Positions 56,531 to 64,000 of a stretch of 64,000 bases of DNA are shown in pieces; the first letter of the stretch is position 1, and every line of letters starts with the position of its first letter. Source of the DNA: Cryphonectria parasitica EP155 (taxonomy: Eukaryota; Ascomycota; Sordariomycetes; Diaporthales; Cryphonectriaceae); assembly GCF_011745365.1 (NCBI RefSeq), contig NW_024468912.1, positions 4,960,001 to 5,024,000 on the forward strand, written 5' to 3'. A program made the translations under genes and the position numbers. Under the pieces are notes generated by a model. It did not search any database and was not told the origin of the DNA. It saw only the letters and a program-made list of their open reading frames with translations.

Positions 56531-56929
56531 GAAGCGGAGTATCCGCTTGGCAACTGAAGTTGCTTGGGTATTAGATTGCAAACCAATTATCCTTCTATGC
56601 CTAGCAGTGGAGCAAAGCATGGCAACAGCTTCAGAGTTGCTAGAGAGCAACTCTCAAGATGGAAAGCTGTAATTATCCGTTATAGCTACAGGGATGCTAT
56701 CCTGGATGCTGGGCTCCTTGGCTGCAAACCAAGTCCCTGGTAGAAGGCTTGCAACCTACATCAAACAGCTTTAAGTTCTGAAGAGTGCCTGGATAAAGCG
56801 CTGAGGGAGCAGCGACTGAGCAGCGTATATAGCGCGGGTATTGCACTCGGAAGACTTACGTCTGGAATGTGATTAAAAAGAGATTTTTTTTTCACAGGCT
56901 TCGGGGACGAAGCCAGAAGAGAAGGAGGG

Positions 56930-57745
56930 AGATGGTTGAGAAGCCTTGAGAGGCCTGAGGCACTGAGAGATCTTGAGAAGCTTTGAGAAGCCTGAGACTC
57001 TGAGAGGCTTTGAGAAGCCTGAGGCACTGAGAGACCTTGAGAGACCTTGAGTGGCTTAGAAGCCTGAGGCACTGAGAGATCTTGAGAAGCCTTGAGAGGC
57101 TTGAGGCACTGAGAGATCTTGAGAGGCCTTGAGAGGCCTGAGGCACTGAGAGACCTTGAGAGATCTTGAGAAGCCTTGAGAGGCTTGAGGCACTGAGAGA
57201 CCTTGAGAGATCTTGAGAAGCCTTGAGAGGCTTGAGGCACTGAGAGATCTTGAGAGGCCTTGAGAGGCCTGAGGCACTGAGAGATCTTGAGAGGCCTTGA
57301 GAGGCCTGAGGCACTGAGAGATCTTGAGAGACCTTGAGTGGCCTAGAAGCCTGAGGCACTGAGAGATCTTGAGAGGCCTTGAGAGGCCTGAGGCACTGAG
57401 AGACCTTGAGAGGCCTTGAGAGGCCTGAGGCACTGAGAGATCTTGAGAGACCTTGAGTGGCCTAGAAGCCTGAGGCACTGAGAGATCTTGAGAGGCCTTG
57501 AGAGGCCTGAGGCACTGAGAGACCTTGAGAGGCCTTGAGAGGCCTGAGGCACTGAGAGACCTTGAGAGGCCTTGAGAGGCCTGAAGCACTGAGAGATCTT
57601 GAGAGGCTTTGAGAAACCTGAAGCACTGAGAGATCTTGAGAGGCCTGAGGCACTGAGAGATCTTGAGAGGCTTTGAGAAACCTGAGGCACTGAGAGATCT
57701 TGAGAAGCTTTGAGAAGCCTGAAGCACTGAGAGATCTTAAGAGCC
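56930..57745 (-). repeat. 37-bp modular tandem repeat array in element B
   Basis: Units combine a GAGGCACTGAGAGATC block with variable numbers of 10-bp TTGAGAGGCC-type modules; the commonest period is 37 bp. On the minus strand the array stays open in overlapping frames (repeating SLSASGLSRPLK), which is a consequence of the period, not evidence of a gene. Confidence 0.88.
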
Positions 57746-57908
57746 TGAAGCATTGAGAAAGCGTAGGAGCAGCTAGGAAGCAGCGAAAGCCTGGAAGCAA
57801 CGGAAGCCTGGGAGCAACGGAAGCCTGGGAGCAACGGAAGCCTGAAAGCAACGAAAGCTCGGAAGCCTCAAAGGCCTTGAGGACAAGGCCTGATAAGGGG
57901 GGACAATC

Positions 57909-58121
57909 TGTCAGGGCTGATTGTGCCAGCAAGGCTCAGGGCTAGCTAAGCCAGCTGGATTACGGATGACTAAGCAATATGCGGCTATAAAGCGGCTTTC
58001 TAGCCACGTCAGCACTGCTGAGCAGAACTTAGCTCCTTAGGCCTCAATGTTATTCTGGTTGTATACCCCTGAAAGAGAGAAAGACTTCGCCACATTGCCT
58101 TTGCAACCTTTCCACCTGACA
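57909..58121 (+). repeat. 3' LTR of element B
   Basis: Same sequence as the 5' LTR; followed by the target duplication AGCAT. Confidence 0.95.
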
Positions 58122-58126
58122 AGCAT

Positions 58127-60272
58127 CTTCCTTGCAATAGCTAACGCTCAGAAACAGCTCTCAAGCTTCCACAACTTTCACATTTACTCGTTTATCGAAT
58201 AACAAGTTCTTCGAACCCCTTATATAACCTTTTACAAGAACTTTAGCAATATTACTGCATAGCAATGCAACTCTAACAAAGAAAACCTCGAGATTCTTCG
58301 CTTCTTGCCCCTTTACGCAAAAAGACAGCTAGCGCATCGCTATCCTAAGAAGAAGGGAGTAAAAGAGTAATAGCGGAGAATCCCAAACTTCAATAATATT
58401 CCTAATGAAAACGAGAATGCTATAATAACAGTTCAAAACAATAGCGCCCTAGCCTGGTATAAGAACGAGATAATTAATGAGGTATAAGAGTTGCTTGCAG
58501 AGGGAGAGTATACTAAAAATTTTGCATTTAGCTACTTACAAGTATTCAATATCCTCGCTTTCAATCCAACTAACTAAACATTCAATAAATTATTCAATTT
58601 TGCAATAAAGTTCAAGCTAAATCCAGAAAGCATTAAAGAAGCTATAAGCTACTCTTAGAAGAGAATAGCTTAAAGAAAGGCTGCTTATAAGAAGATCAAG
58701 AATCTCATTAGAATAAGCATTATCAAGTTCAGAGAATGCAAGGAAGTATATACTAGCTGCCTGGTTAAAGCGAAGATTATTCCATACTGCAAATGCAATC
58801 TGGAAGGAAATATTGCAAAGCTCAAGATAAGAGTTGTAGCGAAGGGATATACTCAGATTAAAAGCATTAATTATAACAAGATCTTTGCATTAATAGCATG
58901 CTTAAGTTCGTAGCGGATTCTTATAGTATTAGTAGCAGCAAGAGAATGGAAGATTCTTCAGATCAACTTTGTAGCAGCATATCTATATAGCAATCTCGAA
59001 TACTGCATTTTCCTCGAATAGTTCAATCTTCTTACTAATTATATATTCGAATATTCTAAAATAGCGAAACAAATAAGATATATAAGAGCTAAAGTGATTA
59101 AGCTAATAGCATCTCTATATGGTTTCAAGCAGGCAGGATATAACTGGCAGACCAAAGCAAAGAAGGAACTGAAGATTGAAGGCTTCAAGCTGCTGGTAAG
59201 CAATTCAGCTATTTATTTCAATAAGAATACAAAGATGATTGTAGCTTCATTTATTAATAACTTCCTGATTGCTCTACAGCTAAACCAGCAAGTATTGAGC
59301 GAATAGCTTATCGAGAAGCTATCCGAAAGGCTCGAAGTTACTAATCTAAGCCTAGCTGAATAGTTTGTAAGCATAAAGATCAATCAACAGCTCAACAGCA
59401 ATATAATCATCTGCCAGAACGCATATATTGCTAGAATGCTTGCTGAATGAAGCTAGGGCGAATGCAAGCTAGCAATCATCCCTATAGCTATAAGCGCTAT
59501 AGCTGAGGCTATATGCAACACTAAGAAAGCCTCAACTGAGAACTGTAAACACTATCAACAGATCATTGAATCAGTTATCTACCCATTATGCATCATAAGA
59601 ATTAATACTGCTTTTGCAGCAAGTATATAGATTAGATTTATATCAAATCCCTTACAAGCTTATAAGAAAGCTATAAAAAGAATTCTGCATTATTATTAAG
59701 GAATTAAGAACTGTAATATCTAATACAAAGCTAGCTGCTTAACCCTTAAAAGCTATTGCAACGCCTCATACAACAACAATCAAGATACTAGCAAGTCCAC
59801 AATCACATTCATCTTTACCCTAGCAGAAGAATCTATCTTGTAAGCCTCCAAGCTAACAATCTTAATCTCTCAATTAACAGCTAAATCTGAATACTATGCT
59901 GCGAACGCTGCTATACAGGAAGCAGCATAGCTCTAAGAATTCCTTATCGAAATAGATCAAAGCAATCTAGTAAACCAAGCAATCCCAATCTATACAGATA
60001 ACCAGGCCACTCTCAAGATCATCGAGAAGTTGGAAACTACAAATAGAACCAAGCATATCAGAGCATGCTACTACTACGTTCGTGAAGAAGTAGCACAAGA
60101 GAACGTGAAGTTCCACTATGTGCTCTCTGAGGAGAACATCGCGGATGCCCTTACCAAGCTGCTAAAGCCCGGCCAATACCAGAGGCTCCTCAAAATGGCT
60201 GGGATGGAGGACCTTAAAGAGAACAGCAGCCAGCATCACAATAATGCTGGCTGGGAGGGAGTATCGGAATAA
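58127..60272 (+). pseudogene. Degenerate copia A reverse transcriptase and RNase H region
   Basis: Reverse transcriptase pieces: IRVVAKGYTQIKSINY (about 58830), INFVAAYLYSNLEYCIFLE, IKLIASLYGFKQAGYNW and FINNFL in place of the YVDD box. RNase H: SAKSEYYAANAAIQEAA, IPIYTDNQATLKIIE, RTKHIRACYYYVREEV and the copia end HYVLSEENIADALTKLLKPG. Stops break the frame repeatedly upstream, but the last 80 codons are open and end inside the right LTR, as usual for copia. Confidence 0.88.
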
Positions 60273-60494
60273 AGGCATTGGTCTCATGTGGGTGAAAGGG
60301 CCTTTCAGGCTTCTAACACCAGGGCCCTTTCACTAGGTTTCAGGCTAGCCGGCCCTTTGTTATACTTTTCCTATAGAAACGGGTGCACCAGTACCTCTGG
60401 CCCCAGGATAGTTAGAAGGATTAGTACAAGAAATCGATGACCTAGCTTTTCACCCATCCTTCACCCCGATGAGTTCACTGCCCCACATTTGACA
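60262..60494 (+). repeat. 3' LTR of copia A
   Basis: Begins TATCGGAATAAAGG (the terminal TG is mutated to TA) and ends CACATTTGACA; followed by the target duplication GAATC. Confidence 0.95.
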
Positions 60495-60499
60495 GAATC

Positions 60500-60818
60500 A
60501 TTGTTGGGACCACTCTATCTTCTCTAATCACAAAAGTCTAGGTACCTATGATCCACCAGTGACCGCCCTGTTCCATTGCTCCAGCGCTGTCCGCAACATT
60601 GCCCGTATCGGTGACTTTATTCCAGGAAGCAAAAAAGGAGACGAATAAATTGGAGGAAGAAGAAGAAGAAGGAAAAGAGGGCACGAATAAGACAAAGATA
60701 GAAGAAGAAGAAACCCCAGAAATCTAGCCATGCTAAGACACGTTGAGAATGACGCCGGCAACAATTATATCGTCCGTCTATGCGACCCCGTCTAACAGAA
60801 ACCACATCCATCTTATGG
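60500..60818. other. 3' flank of the MFS transporter gene
   Basis: Short region between the retrotransposon and the transporter stop codon, with a purine-rich GAAGAAGAAGAAG tract at 60655-60670. No gene. Confidence 0.5.
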
Positions 60819-61318
60819 TCAGGCGACAACGCCGGTCTTGAGCTCCCCTGTCACAACATTGCTCGCGGCCGCGTTATCCACATCTACGGCCACCTCGCCG
60901 TCCTTCTTCTTCCTTTCCTCCTGCTCCAGCTCGTAGTCTGTCTCGAGCTCGGTCCTCAGGGGCACGCGCTGCTCAAATAGGACGATGAGGCAGTTGACGC
61001 CCGCGAACCCGATGGAGATCTGCCACAGCAGCTTGAGCGCATCCTGGTAGACGCTGATGACCTGGTCCCGCGTCGCCTCAGAGAACGACCAGACAAAGGA
61101 AGCGTACGCATTCTCGTACGCCCGGTTGCCGCCGTGGAAGAGCTCACGCACGGCCGGGTCCTCGATGCGCCCGGCTAGCTGAGCGAAGCGGTTGTTGAAG
61201 ATGGCGGCGGGGATAGCGACGCCCCAGATGCTGACAAAGGAGCGCACAAAGGCCCAGACCGAGGTCGTTGAGGCCTGGTGGCGCTCTGGCAGCTGGGCCT
61301 GGACGGCGGGCAGGAGGG
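60819..61318 (-). pseudogene. MFS multidrug-type transporter, C-terminal end, cut by a retrotransposon
   Basis: About 166 C-terminal residues of a 14-TM MFS efflux-pump-like protein: LLPAVQAQLPERHQASTTSV, WAFVRSFVSIWGVAIPAAIF, NNRFAQLAGRIEDPAVR, VISVYQDALKLLWQISIGF, AGVNCLIVLFEQRVPLRTEL and an acidic/basic tail ending at a stop (60819-60821). The conserved RSF..IWGV..PAAIFNNRF block and the LRTELETDYELE tail are typical of the family. The frame runs directly into the LTR of the element at 61319; the rest of the gene should lie beyond the right edge, on the far side of that element. It cannot encode a full transporter as it stands. Confidence 0.85.
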
Positions 61319-61466
61319 TGTTGAGTGAAGAAGGTGCATTTCCATTAGTACGCACGTTGGTCCGTGCGCGTTTGTTTGTTATTTCGGCCGCCAGGCCTAC
61401 CAGTCTTTTAGTTTCCTCTTCTCCTCATCTTTCAATCCATCATCTTTACCATCATCAACTTCAACA
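61319..61466 (+). repeat. Left LTR of copia C
   Basis: Begins TGTTGAGTGAAG and ends CAACTTCAACA with short inverted ends; immediately followed by the iMet-type primer-binding site. Confidence 0.78.
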
Positions 61467-61706
61467 GGTTATAGGCCCGGTTCATCAAAATTTTGGACTT
61501 GGATCATCAATAACACCCCTATTGGTACCAATCGCAAAATTACTCCCCATCAATATCACGAGGAAGAGCGCGCGCGACGCCTGAACGACGCCCCCAGGTA
61601 AAGTCGAAGCACCGGGATACAAGTCTGGCATGTATATCAATGCAAACTACTCAACATAGCTGACAACCAAGCTCTTAATCCCTCTAATTCTCCTTCTTTT
61701 AATTTC

Positions 61707-64000
61707 AAGCTGGATCCTTCATCTCTGCTAAAGCTGGATTCCAAGGGCGATAACTTTCTGGACTGGAGAGCTGCTTGGATTAGGGCCTTCCGGTTTGCAG
61801 GCCTGGCAGATGTTCTGTTCGGTGAGAAAGTACGCCCAAATGTTGTGAATCAGGCTGGACGAGCTGCCTGGGATCATCAGGATGATCAGGCCTTTGTGAT
61901 GCTACTCAGCTCTATCCACTCCGATCTGATAATCTTTATTGCTAATTGCAACAGTGCAGCGGATGCATGAATAATACTGGCTAACTGTTTTGATTGTAAT
62001 ATTGGAAACTCTACGATCTACTTATTCCGCTTGTTGACAAACATGAGGTTTGAGAATGGCGATGATCTGCAGTTCCATCTCAACAACTTCAGATAGTTAT
62101 GAACCAAACTGTATACCAGGACTACTACATCGAACCAGTCTGTGAGCAAGGCTATGATGAGAATCTTCGAATCTGATGATGTTAAGGGATCATTTTTCCT
62201 TACTATACTGCCGGACAGTATGAACTATGTTGTTGACAACTTGAGCAGTTAAAATCTTACCAAATTCTCTCAGATTGAATCCAAAATGCTCGATATTGCC
62301 AGCTGCAACAAACTCGAAGATGAGGCCGCTTACTATACATCTACGGCTAAAAAGAAGAATACCAAGCGCAGGACACAGAACAAGGATAAGGGCAAGGACA
62401 AGGATAAGGCTGGAAAAGAATGTACTTGGTGTTGTGCTCGCAACTACACCTTTGTGAGCTATCTATACACTGATTGTACCAAGCTAGCAGACTATAAGAA
62501 GAATAAGGGCAAGAAATGAGATCGTGATACTGCTTGTTATGCAGAAGATGAGGACAACAACGATGATATTGTTGCCTTCTATGCGTTTCACGAGATTATA
62601 GCCTTTGCTGTAAACCTGCCACCATAACTGGATGATGCAAGTATCATTCCCTTATTGTGGATTTTCGATTCTAGCGCATCAAAACATATGACAGGATGCA
62701 TCGAGGATTTCTCCAGTCTCCAGCCTCGGACTAGCACCATCACTGTAGCCAGCAGCATACGGCTTTCCGTTGAGGGCGTTGGCACAGTGGAAATCCTTCT
62801 GCGGATATCTGATAGTTCTACTTATAAGTGCTGTTTGTCTAATGTTCTTTATAGTTGCTAACTTAAATCCACTCGATTCTTCAGCTGGATAACTATTCGA
62901 AAGAAGTTCAGAATGATCGCTCAAGGCAACAATATCTTCCTTATTCCAAACGGAGACGAATCACAGCTAATAGTGCTATGAGCGAGGTTCTAACATGGGA
63001 ATTTTGAGATTCAGACTGCTGGCAATGAGTCTGCATTGTTTGCTACATATACACATTTCCATGAGGCTTTTGAGCATAGCAATATCTCGCTAAATCTGGC
63101 GTGATGGCTGTACTCTGATAGCGATTCTGTGCCCGTCAAGCTATCAGAATTTGACTGCAAAGCATGCTAATTGTTCAAATCAACGCGCTATAGATCCAAA
63201 TCTCTTCCAGCACAATACAATTCTATTACTATATTCGACCTTATACACTCCGATTTGTTTGGGAAATTCTTGATCTCATTACTCAGCGGTTCCCTCTACT
63301 TCATGATCTTCATCAATGATCATACCCATTACAGCTGGGTATACTTCCTTAAGTTCAAAGCGCAGGCTGTTAGGACTACTGAGGACTTTCTTGCGATGGT
63401 GGATATACATTTTCATGCAAAAGTGAAGGCTATTGCATCTGATAATGGGGGTGAATATGTTAACGAGCGGATGACTGAGGTCCTCTGCAAACGAGGCGTA
63501 GCCTACCAGCGATCCTCTCCTTACCATTATGAGTTCAATGGCTTAGCTGAGCATTTTAACTGAACTGTTATTACGGATGCGAGGGCTATGCTTTGTAATG
63601 ATGATTGTTTGTTTTTGTAGCCGGAAGCTGTTGCGTATGCGGTCTACTTATGCAATCGAAAGCCATACCAAAGTCTCCCGTGTCAAATCACGCCTTTCGA
63701 GCGCCTTCACGGATACAAACCATTCATCGATCACATCCAGCCTTTCCTTCAGCCCTGTTACCTTCATATTCCTGTGGAGGCCAGAAAGCTAGGGACAAAA
63801 TTGCTGGATAGGGCTGAAAAAGCTCAGTTCGTGGGATTTGACAATCCTGCTGGCAAGGGAAATTCAGTCTGTCGACTCTACGTTCCCCTGCGCAAAGTTG
63901 TCACGACAGCCACCAAGACGCACATTCAATAGGGCTATCACCTATCGCCACCTGTCAAGTGGGCGATGGAGTCTGAGGATGTGGAATCTCCGGTGCCTGT
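61707..64000 (+). pseudogene. Copia C gag-pol, degenerate and incomplete
   Basis: Gag: LLKLDSKGDNFLDWRAAWIR, VLFGEKVRP and SIHSDLIIFIANC. A diverged zinc-knuckle region CTWCCARNY. Protease-like region: WIFDSSASKHMTG with DSS for the usual DSG. Integrase: HSDLFGKF (first Asp), FINDHTHYSWVYFLKF, IASDNGGEYVN (second Asp and Glu region), YQRSSPYHYEFNGLAEHFN, then NRKPYQSLP and TPFERLHGYKP. Integrase motifs read more cleanly than those of copia A, but TAG/TGA codons occur every 50-150 codons throughout, so it is not functional as read. Reverse transcriptase and RNase H would lie to the right. Confidence 0.82.

Larger units (their letters stand above)
55083..58121 (+). mobile_element. Nested non-autonomous LTR element B with tandem-repeat interior
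   Basis: Two LTRs of 213 bp, identical as far as I can read, begin TGTCAGGG and end CACCTGACA. Flanking 5-bp duplications AGCAT lie at 55078-55082 and 58122-58126. A purine-rich GATAAGGGGGGA tract precedes the right LTR. The 2.6-kb interior encodes no gag or pol; it consists of four successive tandem-repeat arrays and a short unique part. It therefore fits a LARD/TRIM-like element that depends on another element's proteins. The identical LTRs and lack of transition damage show it inserted after the host copia element was mutated. Confidence 0.92.
52378..60494 (+). mobile_element. Ty1-copia LTR retrotransposon A, complete but inactivated
   Basis: 233-bp direct LTRs at both ends, a 5-bp target duplication GAATC (52373-52377 and 60495-60499), a primer-binding site right after the left LTR, a GGGAGGGAG polypurine tract before the right LTR, and copia order gag, integrase, reverse transcriptase, RNase H. 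Length 8117 bp includes a nested 3039-bp element plus its 5-bp duplication, so the element itself is about 5.07 kb. The interior is riddled with stops, many at positions where TAG/TAA replace CAG/CAA/TGG, and the two LTRs differ at ten positions, all transitions. Both signs point to RIP. Confidence 0.95.
61319..64000 (+). mobile_element. Ty1-copia-type retrotransposon C, left part, runs off the window
   Basis: A 148-bp left LTR is followed by a primer-binding site GGTTATAGGCCCGG and a gag-pol region in copia order. The 5 bases before the LTR (GAGGG, 61314-61318) would be one copy of the target duplication; the right end is outside the window. LTR limits rest on the terminal TGTTGA/TCAACA pair, the PBS and the break in the MFS reading frame, since the second LTR is not visible. 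Confidence 0.85.

Noticed and set aside
56761..57932. Several long overlapping minus-strand frames (150-220 codons) with repeating SLSASGLSRPLK
   Set aside because: Periodic sequence without stop codons in the unit stays open in several frames; it lies inside a non-autonomous LTR element and shows no start, splice or domain evidence.
1..64000. CRISPR-like arrays, rRNA genes, telomeric repeats, centromeric satellites
   Set aside because: None seen; the tandem arrays at 55.4-57.7 kb have no spacer structure and belong to an LTR element.

Overview
The window looks like nuclear DNA of a filamentous ascomycete (Pezizomycotina; probably Sordariomycetes-like, but genus and species cannot be told from this alone). 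The reasons are short 50-160 bp GT-AG introns with CTNAC-type branch points, HET-domain genes, GPI-type cell-wall proteins, Ty1-copia elements whose damage is almost all transitions (RIP-like: C to T and G to A, with TGG turned to TAG/TGA), and spaced genes separated by long non-coding stretches. No tRNA, rRNA or CRISPR was found.

Layout. 1-7.4 kb: 3' end of the GPI-anchor glycosyltransferase gene GPI3/PIG-A, a small Cys-rich GPI-anchored-type protein, and a large 1428-residue secreted mosaic protein. 7.4-18.8 kb: gene-poor, holding a HET-domain pseudogene with a small TIR element (MITE) inserted in it, one intact small mitochondrial-type protein gene, a glutathione S-transferase pseudogene and two unidentified relics. 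18.8-25 kb: a DUF1275 membrane protein and an isocitrate lyase/PEP-mutase-family enzyme with an oxaloacetate-hydrolase-like serine. 25-34 kb: a head-to-head pair, one gene a protein kinase fused to a HET domain (minus strand), the other a related stand-alone kinase (plus strand); a second copy of the MITE lies between them. 35-52 kb: two SDR genes, a fused pair of urea-carboxylase and urea-permease gene ends, an ankyrin relic, a secreted beta-propeller protein and a frameshifted HSL-type hydrolase. 52-64 kb: transposon cluster. A complete copia element (5-bp TSD, 233-bp LTRs) is itself split by a younger 3.0-kb non-autonomous LTR element with identical LTRs and tandem-repeat cargo; then the C-terminal end of an MFS transporter, cut by a third LTR element that runs off the right edge.

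The most unusual feature is inside the kinase-HET gene. Between the kinase and HET exons there are eight consecutive canonical introns of 51-89 bp, separated by one 6-nt exon and six consecutive exons of exactly 3 nt, all in phase 0 and free of stops. If real, this is an array of codon-sized exons encoding an 8-residue linker (K-M-T-Y-S-H-E-P). The alternative is a single 564-bp intron that can also be skipped in frame.

How the genes work together: the kinase/HET pair plus a dead HET gene suggest a non-self-recognition (heterokaryon incompatibility) neighbourhood in a transposon-rich, RIP-affected accessory region. The urea-permease and urea-carboxylase remnants look like a lost urea-assimilation pair. 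The remaining enzymes are ordinary accessory metabolism.
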